From assembly GCF_021184025.1 (NCBI RefSeq), contig NZ_CP036537.1, positions 1,798,001 to 1,862,000 on the forward strand: 64,000 nt of DNA, in the 5' to 3' direction. The DNA comes from Rhodopseudomonas boonkerdii. Lineage in GTDB: Bacteria > Pseudomonadota > Alphaproteobacteria > Rhizobiales > Xanthobacteraceae. Below, in pieces: positions 35,034 through 45,117 of the stretch; position 1 is the first letter of the stretch; each line of letters starts with the position of its first letter. Below the pieces are notes generated by a model. The model did not search any database, was not told the origin of the DNA, and saw only the letters and a program-made list of their open reading frames with translations. The position numbers were made by a program, and so were the translations under genes.

Positions 35034-36101
35034 ATGCCGCCTTATCTGCGCGCCGCCTTGGTCGGCGTCATCGCCACATTTGCGTCCTTTGCCACACACG
35101 CAGCTGATTACCCCGCGCCGAAAGAGGCCGACTGGATCGCAAAGGATTTCAAGTTTCACACCGGCCATGTGATGCCGGAGCTGAAGCTGCACTACACCAC
35201 CATCGGCTCGCCTGCGGGGCAGCCGGTGCTAGTGCTGCACGGCACCGGCGGCTCCGCGCAAAGCATGCTGACACCGGCTTTCGCGGGCGAATTGTTCGGT
35301 GCCGGGCAGCCGCTCGATGCGAGCAAATATTACATCATCATTCCCGATGGCATCGGCCACGGAAAGTCGTCGAAGCCGTCCGACGGCATGCGCACGGCGT
35401 TTCCGAAATACAATTACGACGACATGGTGGACGCGCAGCATAGGCTGATCACCGAAGGACTCGGTATCCGGCATATGCGCCTGGTGATCGGAAATTCCAT
35501 GGGCGGCATGCATGCCTGGATCTGGGGCAGCAAATATCCGGACACCATGGATGCGCTGGTGCCGATGGCCGCGCAGCCGACCGAGATGAGCGCGCGCAAC
35601 TGGATGATGCGGCGGATGATGATCGAGACCGTGCGCGCCGATCCCGACTACAAGGGTGGCAACTACACATCGCAGCCCGGCATGATGAAATATGCGTCCG
35701 TCATGTTCGGCATCGCCACTGCGGGCGGCACGCTGGCCTATCAATCGCTGGCGCCGACATCGGCAGCGGCCGACAAGAATGTGGATGATCGATTGAAGGC
35801 GCCGTTTACGGCGGACGCCAATGACTTCATCTATCAGTGGGAGTCGTCGCGCGACTACAACGCGTCGAGCGCGCTGGAGAAGATCGCGGCATCGGTGCTT
35901 GCCATCAATGCCGCGGATGACGAGCGTAACCCGCCGGAGACGGGATTGATGGATGCCGCGATGAAGCGGATCAAGCAGGCAAAGATGTTGCTGATCCCGG
36001 CCAGCGCCGAGACGCGCGGCCATCTGACCACGGGTTCGGCGAAGTTTTACGCGAAGGAACTGCAGGAGCTGCTGCAGACGGCGCCGCAGCGGACGATGTG
36101 A
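35034..36101 (+). CDS. Exported alpha/beta hydrolase, homoserine O-acetyltransferase (MetX)-like fold
   Basis: A 355-residue protein with a signal peptide ending THAAD. The hydrolase core has VLVLHGTGGSAQSM for the oxyanion hole, the nucleophile elbow IGNSMGGMHAW, Asp in INAADDERNPP and His in ETRGHLTTG. The overall layout (YYIIIPDGIGHGKSSKPSD, then a lid, then the late Asp-His) is that of the MetX superfamily. The signal peptide shows it acts in the periplasm, so it is not a methionine-biosynthesis MetX. It is probably an esterase or acyltransferase. GGGAGG lies 6 bases before ATG 35034; 35031 is also possible. The 237 bases upstream hold no recognisable site. Confidence 0.8.
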   Translation: MPPYLRAALVGVIATFASFATHAADYPAPKEADWIAKDFKFHTGHVMPELKLHYTTIGSPAGQPVLVLHGTGGSAQSMLTPAFAGELFGAGQPLDASKYYIIIPDGIGHGKSSKPSDGMRTAFPKYNYDDMVDAQHRLITEGLGIRHMRLVIGNSMGGMHAWIWGSKYPDTMDALVPMAAQPTEMSARNWMMRRMMIETVRADPDYKGGNYTSQPGMMKYASVMFGIATAGGTLAYQSLAPTSAAADKNVDDRLKAPFTADANDFIYQWESSRDYNASSALEKIAASVLAINAADDERNPPETGLMDAAMKRIKQAKMLLIPASAETRGHLTTGSAKFYAKELQELLQTAPQRTM

Positions 36102-36118
36102 GCGACCAACTCACTTGT

Positions 36119-36240
36119 CGTTGCCTGGCTTGACCGGGCAACCCAGTCGACACCGGCATATGCGGATGATCACTGGCGTCCCCGTTTATTGGATCGCCCG
36201 CTCCCAGCGCGCAATTGGGCGCCAGGGCGGGCGATGACAG
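36119..36240. repeat. Palindromic intergenic repeat, family C, copy 2
   Basis: GTTGCCTGG-CTTGA-CCGGGCAAC (about 36119-36141) matches the hairpin at 3124, followed by CCAGTCGACACCGG. Further right a stem GATCGCCCGCTCCCAGCG / CGCCAGGGCGGGCGATG is visible. The element ends just before the 3' end of the collagen-like gene. Confidence 0.6.
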
Positions 36241-36273
36241 TTGTCATAATCGGAGGAGCCAGTGCGAAGGACC

Positions 36274-36828
36274 TCAATCGTCCTTCTTTTTCCGCTTCTT
36301 CTTTTTCTTGCCGTCGTCGTCCTCGGTGGGCTCCGCCACGGCGGCTTCCGCTTCGACCATTGCGGCGACGCGCTCCGCCATTTCCTGTTGCTCGCGCAGC
36401 AGTGCGGCTTCACGCTCGGCTGCCTCGCGTTCGCGCGTCTTGCGATGGTCCTCCCACGCGTCGAAGATCATGTGCAGCCAGGGCAGGATCTGTTCGAAGC
36501 TCGGCAGTGTGCCGGGCGGGCCCTGTTCGCCGCGCGGCCCCGGCTCGCCCCGAATGCCGGTCGGCCCCTGCGGGCCTTGCTCGCCACGCGGTCCCTGCGG
36601 TCCGGCCTTGCCCTGCGGTCCGGCAGGGCCGGCCTTGCCAGGTGGGCCTTGATCGCCGCGCGGGCCTTTCGGACCAGCTTTGCCGGGAGCACCTGGCTTT
36701 CCGGGGATGCCGGGCTTGCCCTGTGCCCCTTCGGGACCGGGGCGACCGGGATGACCCTGCGGCCCCGGTGCGCCCGGCTCGCCGCGCGGGCCGCGTAATC
36801 CGGCCCGGCCGATCGTCTCTTTCGCCAC
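36274..36828 (-). CDS. Collagen-like protein with G-X-Y repeats
   Basis: A 184-residue protein. Residues 7-105 are 33 uninterrupted Gly-X-Y triplets (for example [12 protein letters not shown] and [12 protein letters not shown]), rich in Pro, Lys, Glu and Gln at the X and Y positions. A C-terminal 79-residue part follows: a short hydrophobic helix ([14 protein letters not shown]), a strongly charged helix rich in Arg and Glu, and the tail [15 protein letters not shown]. There is no signal peptide or membrane anchor, odd for a bacterial collagen, so it may be cytoplasmic or leave by another route. GTG 36828 with GGAG 8 bases before it is chosen; another GTG lies three codons upstream. The C-terminal helix could be the trimerisation domain. 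Confidence 0.85.
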   Translation of the reverse strand: MAKETIGRAGLRGPRGEPGAPGPQGHPGRPGPEGAQGKPGIPGKPGAPGKAGPKGPRGDQGPPGKAGPAGPQGKAGPQGPRGEQGPQGPTGIRGEPGPRGEQGPPGTLPSFEQILPWLHMIFDAWEDHRKTREREAAEREAALLREQQEMAERVAAMVEAEAAVAEPTEDDDGKKKKKRKKKDD

Positions 36829-36969
36829 GCTCGTCACTCCATTCGTGATTCCGATTGCGTGGTTTTTAGCAGGGGAAGGATGACGGCATCAATTCGCGGG
36901 ACATTCCATCTCGACGCGAACCTGTTTCGCTCTGCCGGCGTCAAAGGGGCGGCTCACAGGAAACAGGTC

Positions 36970-37164
36970 ATGCTGCCGTCCACGCGTCTGAAACTCGCTT
37001 CGTCATTGTTTGGTGCCCTCGGAGCGCTCGGCATGTTCTGGTGGAGCGGCGCCTATAGCGTCGTCAACGCTTTGCTGCTGGCCTTCTGCGGGGCGGGCGC
37101 CGGCTCCGGTCTGTATTGGCTGATGCGCGGATGCATCGTGCGTGGCCGGGTGCCCGAGCACTAG
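36970..37164 (+). CDS. Small two-helix membrane protein (64 aa)
   Basis: ATG 36970 follows AGGAAACAGG. The product has two hydrophobic stretches, LASSLFGALGALGMFWWSGA and VVNALLLAFCGAGAGSGLYWL, and a basic C terminus (RGCIVRGRVPEH). It is a likely inner-membrane hairpin. It is divergent from the collagen-like gene, with 141 bases between them. Its TAG stop shares the bases CTAG with the stop of the convergent Fis-type gene. I recognise no family. Confidence 0.65.
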   Translation: MLPSTRLKLASSLFGALGALGMFWWSGAYSVVNALLLAFCGAGAGSGLYWLMRGCIVRGRVPEH

Positions 37165-37469
37165 CTGCTGGCCGGCACGTCGATGCCGTCGGCGGAGTAT
37201 TGCCTGATCTTGTTGCGCATGGTGCGGACGGAGACGCCGAGCACGCGCGCCGCGCGCGTCCGGTTGCCGTCGCAGCGCGCCAGTGTCTGCAGCATCAATT
37301 CGCGCTCGACTTCCTCGACGGTGGCGCCGACGAGCATCGGCACCACGTCGCTTGGCTCCGACGCCGGCACCAGCGCTTCGATGGCGGAGGCGTTATCGCA
37401 GCCATCAATGGAATCGGTGTCGGGGCATGTCCGCGCAGCGCAATCGTCGCGGATAGAACTCTGGGGCAT
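37161..37469 (-). CDS. Stand-alone Fis-type helix-turn-helix protein
   Basis: A 102-residue protein whose C-terminal part (VEEVERELMLQTLARCDGNR, then TRAARVLGVSVRTMRNKIRQ) is a textbook Fis/NtrC HTH_8 domain. The N-terminal 50 residues are Cys- and Asp-rich with no clear fold. Unlike NtrC or FlbD it lacks AAA+ and receiver domains. GGGAGG precedes ATG 37469, which decides the start. A perfect CtrA-type site (TTAA-N7-TTAA) lies 97 bases upstream, suggesting cell-cycle or flagellar-type control. Such small Fis-like proteins may bind DNA architecturally or modulate a sigma-54 activator. Confidence 0.8.
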   Translation of the reverse strand: MPQSSIRDDCAARTCPDTDSIDGCDNASAIEALVPASEPSDVVPMLVGATVEEVERELMLQTLARCDGNRTRAARVLGVSVRTMRNKIRQYSADGIDVPASS

Positions 37470-37565
37470 CGGCAACCTCCCGATCAACGCACGCTTCGCG
37501 GGCGCAAAGCGATACATCGAGACCAAACGGCACCCCAGCCGTACCGGCAGGGTGGGCGCGTTTGG

Positions 37566-37580
37566 TTAACGGGAGGTTAA
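37566..37580 (-). promoter_or_regulatory. CtrA-type binding site (TTAA-N7-TTAA)
   Basis: TTAACGGGAGGTTAA fits the full CtrA consensus exactly. It lies upstream of the Fis-type gene and in a gene-free gap of 169 bases; the neighbouring DUF3829 gene ends at 37639 and would not be controlled by it. The motif is short, so a chance match is possible. Confidence 0.5.
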
Positions 37581-37638
37581 TGAGGGGCTGTTGTCCTCGA
37601 CGAGGCGTCACCTCCTCGAACCGTCATACGCCGCGGGC

Positions 37639-38577
37639 CTAGCGCATGCCGAAGCGGGCGATGCTGTTATAGGAATCCACCAGTTGATTGTAGTCGCGCA
37701 GCAGCCGTGCCGGCGAGCCTTCCACCATCCAGGCGCTGCCCGGCTGCATCATCATCTTCTGGCCGGATGTATACGGCACCTTGTCACGGATGCGGCGCAT
37801 CAGCTGTTTGGACGTCACCAGCACCGACTTCGCATTGCTGCCGAACATCGACGAGACCTTGCCGCCATCGGCCGCATTGGCGTCCTCAAACCCCTTCACC
37901 GTGGCTTCATAATCGCTCACCGCCTTGGTGATTTCATTGATATCCGGCTTGTCGGTGTCTTGCAGGCGCAGCACGCGCTTGGCGTCGATCATGACGGCTT
38001 CGACATAATAGCGCGTCTTCTTGCCTTCCTCGGCTTCGATCTGCTTGAGCTGTTCGAGCTTGCGCTTGTCATTGATGGCATCGACGCCGGCGCGGAGGTT
38101 CTTATCGGCGGCGGAAAACGCATCCCAGGCGGCGACCAGTTTGGGGTGCAGGGCCTTGCCCTTCGCCATCTTGTCGTCCTTGTAGTTCTCCTGCGTGTAG
38201 TAGTCGTCCGCTTCCTTGAGCAGCGGCCCGAGCGTCGTCACCGCACTGACATAGGCGGAGGCGGCCGCCTCCAGCGCCGCATCGCGCGGCTCCAGCGCAT
38301 TGGCGCTCTCGACGTTCTTCTTGCAATCGTCGGTATCGTAGATCGTATAGGTGCCATAGATGATCCGCTCCTTGCCCGTGGGACCGGATTTCGCCGCCCA
38401 GCTGAAATAGCGCGACTGCGAGTCATAGGCGCGCGCCGACAGCCGATTGATGCAGCCCACATAGGCATTGAGCTTTTCGGTCGCGGTGGATTTTTGCGCA
38501 GCGGCGGGCGTAGTATGCGCCGAGGCCAATGCCAGGGTAGCACCGGCAGCAACAACGAATGCGCGAAGTGAAATCAT
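37639..38577 (-). CDS. YiiG-family (DUF3829) exported protein
   Basis: A 312-residue protein with a signal peptide (FVVAAGATLALASAHTTPAA, cleavage near AQ). The mature part is almost wholly helical: EKLNAYVGCINRLSARAYDS at the start, YTQENYKDDKMAKGKALHPK in the middle, and ARLLRDYNQLVDSYNSIARF at the end. These three patterns are typical of DUF3829/YiiG proteins, which are envelope-associated and often lipoproteins; this one has no lipobox. No enzymatic role is known. It is monocistronic. Confidence 0.85.
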   Translation of the reverse strand: MISLRAFVVAAGATLALASAHTTPAAAQKSTATEKLNAYVGCINRLSARAYDSQSRYFSWAAKSGPTGKERIIYGTYTIYDTDDCKKNVESANALEPRDAALEAAASAYVSAVTTLGPLLKEADDYYTQENYKDDKMAKGKALHPKLVAAWDAFSAADKNLRAGVDAINDKRKLEQLKQIEAEEGKKTRYYVEAVMIDAKRVLRLQDTDKPDINEITKAVSDYEATVKGFEDANAADGGKVSSMFGSNAKSVLVTSKQLMRRIRDKVPYTSGQKMMMQPGSAWMVEGSPARLLRDYNQLVDSYNSIARFGMR

Positions 38578-39404
38578 CGATCAGGTCTCCAACGCCTTAT
38601 AGCGGCATGCTTCGTGATGACGGCGAAAATAGGGGAGGGACGCCCACGCAGCCAGAGCAGGCGCGCATGGCGCTATGTCACTGTCATGACATTGGACGTC
38701 GCAAGAGGCGGTGAAGGTTCACGCAATTCGGTCAATTTCGGTGATGGAGAAGCTGCAATCTTCAATTGCATCGCGTGTGTCTGTGGAGCCAATGTGAGAC
38801 GTTTGATAGATGCTGACGGATGTCCTCAGTTTAGATGGGCCGGTCATCATGTGGAAAAGATACGCGCGCAGATCTGCAGAGGTCGGCAATCATCGCGATT
38901 GCGTGGTGTCAGGGCAATGCGGCCGACAGTTTCAGCAAATTCCAAGCCGTGTATCGTTGCGACCTCAGGGAACGCCTCAAGCTCATCTACGTGACAGGTG
39001 ATCCGGAAAACCCTCTCAACCGGTGTCTTGTGGTCAGCGTGTCGTCCACGATTACGTCCAATGCATTTTCTCTGCACGGAACAGCCGCGTCCGTTGCGAA
39101 GCCTCGTCGGGATTCTGGATAACAAAACCGGGCCATGAGCGAACAGTCTACCGGCCCTTGAGAGCCGTCGCCGCGCTGGACAGACTGGGCTTCGACACCA
39201 ACGATAGGGCCGGCAATTTCCGCATCGACCGCGCCGTCGATGCGGCCGTCGATTTTGCGTCGCTCACCGATCTCACGCTCCGCGCGCTGCATGACGGCTA
39301 TGGCGCGCGCAGCGACACGAAATTGACGTTCAACGCGCCGTTCGCGCCGAATCGTCCCGCTGCTTGCGCGCCGATTTCCTGACGGTGAGGTGTTCGCTCA
39401 AACA
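38578..39404. other. Gene-poor interval with a possible gene remnant
   Basis: About 830 bases without a supportable gene. The stretch 38700-39100 has lower GC than its surroundings. On the plus strand, about 39150-39382, one frame reads LRAVAALDRLGFDTNDRAGN and FRIDRAVDAAVDFASLTDLT and looks protein-like up to a TGA, but no start or ribosome binding site precedes it. It could be the C-terminal remnant of a lost gene. I cannot name the parent family. Confidence 0.35.
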
Positions 39405-39430
39405 GCAGGGCCGGGCGTGAGCCCGGCCCT
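39405..39430. terminator. Hairpin terminator after thiC
   Basis: CAGGGCCGGGC-GTGA-GCCCGGCCCTG is a perfect 11-bp stem, 41 bases beyond the thiC stop (minus strand). No strong T run follows, so termination may be partial or the stem may only protect the mRNA end. Confidence 0.65.
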
Positions 39431-39471
39431 GTGATCGATTGTGGTTAATAGGACCTGGAGGCCCGAAGGCC

Positions 39472-41427
<1,956 letters not shown>

Positions 41428-42036
41428 TTAGGCGACGTGTTCGGATAGGCCGAGCCATTGCCGCACGCGGGCATCCGGATCGGAATTCTGGGTGACATCG
41501 CTGACCACGGCGATGGAATCGGCGCCGGCAGCGAAGATCTCGGCGGCGTGCTCGAACTTGATGCCGCCGATGGCGACCAGCGGGATATCGCCGACGCGCT
41601 TCTTCCACGTCGAGATTTTGGGGACGCCCTGCGGTGCGAAGCGCATTGCTTTCAGCGTGGTGAAGAAGATCGGGCCCAGCGCGACATAGTCGGGCTCGGC
41701 GCGCAGCGCGGTTTCGAGCTCGGCCTCATCATGGGTCGAGAGCCCGAGCGTGATCCCGGCTTTCTTGATCGCGGCCACATCGGCATCGGCAAGGTCCTCC
41801 TGGCCGAGATGCAGATGTTGCGCCTTCAGGTCGATGGCGACGTGCCAGTAGTCGTTGACCACCAGTTTTGTCTGGGTGCCTTTGGTCACGTCGAGCGCTG
41901 CGCGGAACAGGATCATCGCCGATGCATCGTCGAGATCCTTCGCGCGCAATTGCACGGTGCCGACGCCGAGCGCGGCGAGGCGCCGGACCCATTCAACGGT
42001 GTCGACGACGGGATAGAAACGGTCAGGATACGGCAT
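41428..42036 (-). CDS. thiE: Thiamine phosphate synthase
   Basis: A 202-residue TIM-barrel enzyme that joins HMP pyrophosphate and thiazole phosphate to give thiamine phosphate. Conserved ThiE segments are [37 protein letters not shown] and [11 protein letters not shown] 42036 is taken as the start, giving a 14-base overlap with thiG; an ATG at 42084 lies inside the thiG coding end and would add 16 unrelated residues. [11 protein letters not shown] differs slightly from the common GPIFxTxTK, but this variation is seen in the group. Confidence 0.92.
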   Translation of the reverse strand: MPYPDRFYPVVDTVEWVRRLAALGVGTVQLRAKDLDDASAMILFRAALDVTKGTQTKLVVNDYWHVAIDLKAQHLHLGQEDLADADVAAIKKAGITLGLSTHDEAELETALRAEPDYVALGPIFFTTLKAMRFAPQGVPKISTWKKRVGDIPLVAIGGIKFEHAAEIFAAGADSIAVVSDVTQNSDPDARVRQWLGLSEHVA

Positions 42037-42808
42037 GCCAGAACGGTGTCCCGATGACTGGAGTGGAAGGAGAAGCGAAGTCACGTTCGCCCATCAGCCC
42101 GGCCTCGAAGCCGGTGCGGCCGGCCTCGACGGCGAGGCGGAAAGCCTTCGCCATGGCGATGGGATCGGCGGCTTTGGCGACGGCAGTGTTGAGCAGCACG
42201 GCGTCATAGCCGAGTTCCAGCGCTTCCGCCGCATGAGAGGGGGCCCCGATGCCGGCGTCGACCACCAGCGTGATGTCGGGCAGGCGATCGCGCAGCAACT
42301 TGAGCGCGTCGCGATTGATGATGCCGCGTGCCGAGCCGATCGGTGCCGCCCAGGGCATCACCACCTTGCAGCCGGCATCGACGAGCCGCAGGGCGACACC
42401 GAGGTCTTCGGTGCAATAGGGGAACACCTCGAAGCCGTCTTTGACGAGAATGTTGGCGGCTTCGACCAGGCCGACCACATCCGGCTGCAGCGTGTCGTTG
42501 TCGGCGATCACTTCCAGCTTGATCCAGGGCGTGCCGAACAGTTCGCGCGCGAGTTTCGCGGTGGTGACGGCCTCGCGCACGCTGCGGCAGCCGGCGGTGT
42601 TCGGCAGCACGGCGACATCGAGTTCGCGGATCAACGACCAGAACGCATCGCCGGTCTTGCCGCCCGCGGTTTCGCGGCGGACGGACACCGTGACGATGCC
42701 GGCGCCGGAGGCGCGGATGGAGTCCTGCATGATCGCCGGCGACGGATACAGCGCCGTGCCGATCAGGAGGCGGGAGGAGAAGTCCTTGCCGTAGAAGTTC
42801 ACTGCCAT
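42023..42808 (-). CDS. thiG: Thiazole synthase
   Basis: A 261-residue TIM-barrel enzyme that builds the thiazole ring from deoxyxylulose phosphate, dehydroglycine and the ThiS thiocarboxylate. Motifs include [47 protein letters not shown] and [22 protein letters not shown] 42808 has GGGAG upstream and begins MAVNFYGK; a TTG five codons earlier is less likely. The gene overlaps thiE by 14 bases. A family A palindrome separates it from thiS by about 150 bases, which is unusual inside a thi operon. Confidence 0.95.
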   Translation of the reverse strand: MAVNFYGKDFSSRLLIGTALYPSPAIMQDSIRASGAGIVTVSVRRETAGGKTGDAFWSLIRELDVAVLPNTAGCRSVREAVTTAKLARELFGTPWIKLEVIADNDTLQPDVVGLVEAANILVKDGFEVFPYCTEDLGVALRLVDAGCKVVMPWAAPIGSARGIINRDALKLLRDRLPDITLVVDAGIGAPSHAAEALELGYDAVLLNTAVAKAADPIAMAKAFRLAVEAGRTGFEAGLMGERDFASPSTPVIGTPFWHAVS

Positions 42809-42830
42809 ATCAAGCTCCCGCAATCTCTGC

Positions 42831-42932
42831 CCTCATCCTGAGGAGCCGCGTAGCGGCGTCTCGAAGGATGGCCGCTGGTGCCTGGCAAGCATCCTTCGAG
42901 ACGCGCGAAGGTCGCGCTCCTCAGGATGAGGG
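42831..42932. repeat. Palindromic intergenic repeat, family A, copy 3 (inside the thi operon)
   Basis: CCTCATCCTGAGGAGC...GTCTCGAAGGATGG and CATCCTTCGAGACGCG...GCTCCTCAGGATGAGG are near-exact inverted copies, so the whole element can form one long hairpin of about 40 bp. It lies between thiS and thiG and must be transcribed with them. Confidence 0.85.
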
Positions 42933-42956
42933 TGGAGTGTGTTGCTATATGCATCT

Positions 42957-43154
42957 TCACCCTCCCTGCCTTGGCGAGATAATCTCGATTTCGTCGCCGG
43001 CCTTCAGTGCCGTCTCGGCCCACCGGCTGCGCGGCACCACGTCGTAGTTGACGGCGATGGCGCAGTGCGTGCCTTCGAAATCGAGCTCGCTCAGCAGCGC
43101 TGCGACATGCGATGATTGAATTTCGCGCGCTTCGCCATTGACGATCACTTGCAT
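42957..43154 (-). CDS. thiS: Sulfur carrier protein ThiS
   Basis: A 65-residue ubiquitin-like sulfur carrier (MQVIVNGEAREIQSSHVAAL opening) that ends in the required Gly-Gly (SPRQGG). The C-terminal carboxylate is adenylated and converted to a thiocarboxylate that feeds ThiG. The start overlaps the end of thiO by 10 bases. A ThiF-type activating enzyme is not in this operon and must be encoded elsewhere. Confidence 0.93.
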   Translation of the reverse strand: MQVIVNGEAREIQSSHVAALLSELDFEGTHCAIAVNYDVVPRSRWAETALKAGDEIEIISPRQGG

Positions 43155-44197
43155 TGCATCACCTCGTTATCGATCGCGCCGCGCTGGACATAATTCAGCG
43201 TCAGCTCCGCCAGCGCGGGCGCCAGCAGGAAGCCGTGGCGATAGAGGCCGTTGACCGCGATTCTGTTCTTGTTGCCAACAGGCTGAGAGATCGCAATCTT
43301 CGGCAGGTTGTCGGGGAAAGCCGGACGAAGTCCCGAACCGAATTCGAGAATGCGCGCCTCGGCGAAGGCCGGATGCACCGCATAGGCAGCACCCAGCAGC
43401 TCCAGCGCCGAACGCACGCTGACGCCGCGATCCTCGCTCTCGATGGAGGTCGCGCCCAGCATGAAGCGGTTGTTGGCGCGCGGGATCACATAAAGCGGCC
43501 AGCGTGGATGCATCAGGCGGATCGGGCGCGAGAGCTGAACCTCGTCGGTCTCGACGATGACGATCTCGCCCTTGACGCCGCGCAGTCTCGTCGTCTCGTC
43601 CTGCTCGCGCGCATAGAGACCGCGGCAGTCGATCACGAGACCGTCGAGGTCGTCGGCCTTGGCTTCGCAATTATACTTGATGATGCCGCCGGCGGCGGTA
43701 ATGCGCCGATGCAGTTCGGGCAGCACCAGGCGCGGCTCCACATGGCCTTCGCCGGGATAGAACAGGCCGTCGCGAAAACGACCTTCCAGCGATGGCTCGA
43801 TGTCGGCCACACCGGCAGCGTCGAGCCGCGTATAGCCCGAAGTCATTTTGGCGAAGCGCTCGAAGTCCGCGCGGTCGCGTGGATGCGCGACGACGAGGGA
43901 ACCGTTGAACGGCGTGTCGGGCAGCTCCTGCCGCCACAGCTCCAGCGCGCGCAGGCCGAGCCGCGAGATCACGGGTTCGGAGACTTCGGCCTCGCACCAG
44001 GGCGCCAGCATGCCGCCGCCCCAATGGGTGGTGGCTTCGCGCATCTCGGCATTGTCGCGCTCATAGAGCGTGACGCTGTGGCCGGCCTTGGCCAGCAGCA
44101 AAGCCTGCCACGCACCAGCGATACCCGCGCCAATGATGGATATAGGGGAGTTCGCAACGCCCGATTCGGCGTGCGACGCATACGTCGTCTGATTCAT
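43145..44197 (-). CDS. thiO: Glycine oxidase ThiO (FAD-dependent)
   Basis: A 350-residue DAO-type flavoprotein. The FAD-binding motif SIIGAGIAGAWQALLLAKAG is at residues 20-40, followed by YERDNAEMREATTHWGGGML. Later landmarks are FYPGEGHVEPRLVLPEL and IRLMHPRWPLYVIPRANNRF, with the C-terminal GLYRHGFLLAPALAE. It oxidises glycine to dehydroglycine for thiazole formation. It is the first gene of the operon and lies only about ten bases after the TPP riboswitch, so the riboswitch probably controls translation start as well as transcription. Confidence 0.93.
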   Translation of the reverse strand: MNQTTYASHAESGVANSPISIIGAGIAGAWQALLLAKAGHSVTLYERDNAEMREATTHWGGGMLAPWCEAEVSEPVISRLGLRALELWRQELPDTPFNGSLVVAHPRDRADFERFAKMTSGYTRLDAAGVADIEPSLEGRFRDGLFYPGEGHVEPRLVLPELHRRITAAGGIIKYNCEAKADDLDGLVIDCRGLYAREQDETTRLRGVKGEIVIVETDEVQLSRPIRLMHPRWPLYVIPRANNRFMLGATSIESEDRGVSVRSALELLGAAYAVHPAFAEARILEFGSGLRPAFPDNLPKIAISQPVGNKNRIAVNGLYRHGFLLAPALAELTLNYVQRGAIDNEVMQCK

Positions 44198-44205
44198 CCC
44201 TGTCC

Positions 44206-44318
44206 CTTCGCCGGCATGACCCGGATCAGGTTCAAAGGGTCACCGCGGTATCGCATCGCTCGGGGATCGAGCATGCAAGCTAGCGGTATCTCAGCTCCTC
44301 GTCGGAGCCCCCCTCGGA
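44206..44318 (-). promoter_or_regulatory. TPP riboswitch (THI element) controlling the thi operon
   Basis: Read on the minus strand it contains GGAGCTGAGATACC (CTGAGA at 44294-44289) and, further on, CCCTTTGAACCTGATCCGGG (core CCTGATCCGG at 44230-44221), then CCGGCGAAGGGA. These are the two invariant parts of the TPP aptamer. It ends about 9-10 bases before the thiO ATG. In GC-rich alphaproteobacteria TPP binding usually blocks the ribosome binding site. Confidence 0.95.
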
Positions 44319-44378
44319 ACGTCTCTAATTTAAACCTCCGGCCGGGCGTGTCAACGCGCCTTCACGGAATGGTCACAG

Positions 44379-44903
44379 TCAGGGCTTGGGCGCCTCGACA
44401 GGCGCGGCGCTGGCCTGCGCTGCCTGTGCGGCTTCCTGCTTCTTCAGCCGCTCGGCTTCCCGCGCGAAAATCGGTTGATGCGGCGGCGCGGAAACTTCCT
44501 GGCGCTGACGCTTGGCGACGTAGTAGTAGCCCCCCGCGTAATAGCGCACCGCGCGGTTGTGATCGCCATGGGCGGCGCGATAGGCGCCGGCGAGATATTT
44601 GATGCCGTAAGTGAGATTGGTGTTGGGATCGCGCAGACCCTCGGCGGTGCCGCTGTAGCCGACGCCGCGGGCGGTCGCGAGCTTGATCTGCATGAGGCCG
44701 ATAGTGCCGCCACGGCCGATCAGGCCGGGATTGTACTTGCTCTCGCGCATGATGACGCGGTGCACCAGCGCTTCGGGAACGCCGTTGTCCCTGGCATGGG
44801 AGGCCGCCATGGCCTGATAGTCGGCGCGCTGCTGTGCATAAGCGAGTTGCGGAATGGCGGCGAAGGCGCAGGCCGCCGCCAGAATGGCAGGAAAACGGGT
44901 CAT
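44379..44903 (-). CDS. Lytic transglycosylase, SLT domain
   Basis: A 174-residue exported protein. It has a signal peptide (FPAILAAACAFAAIPQLAYA, cleavage AYA-Q) and a compact SLT/lysozyme-like domain with the catalytic Glu in RVIMRESKYNPGLIG, GGTIGLMQIKLATARGVGY, and the closing YGIKYLAGAYRAAHGDHNRA plus RYYAGGYYY. A Lys/Ala-rich tail follows. It cleaves peptidoglycan glycan strands non-hydrolytically. ATG 44903 is chosen; 44924 would add seven residues. The gene lies just upstream of the thi riboswitch on the same strand, separated by about 60 bases, and may end in the riboswitch leader region. Confidence 0.87.
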   Translation of the reverse strand: MTRFPAILAAACAFAAIPQLAYAQQRADYQAMAASHARDNGVPEALVHRVIMRESKYNPGLIGRGGTIGLMQIKLATARGVGYSGTAEGLRDPNTNLTYGIKYLAGAYRAAHGDHNRAVRYYAGGYYYVAKRQRQEVSAPPHQPIFAREAERLKKQEAAQAAQASAAPVEAPKP

Positions 44904-45117
44904 CAACGGTCTCGAAAATCGCATCGGCGGCGTGTAGCCGGCCGGGCTTTCAGATGGCCTAAACCATCTCGTTCAATTCTCGTCGTTTGAGGCGCGAATT
45001 GAGTCTTTCTCGGGGCTAGAAAGCCCAGTTCCGGCAGCGATTTACCTCAAATTATGCCCGTCCGTGGTCCCATGGCTGTATTCGCGGCTGCTGATGCCGT
45101 TCTGCCACGGTCGATCC

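Noticed and set aside
43154..44602. 482-codon frame opposite thiO and the TPP riboswitch
   Set aside because: It is antisense to thiO with its conserved FAD motif and to the riboswitch; no homology features.
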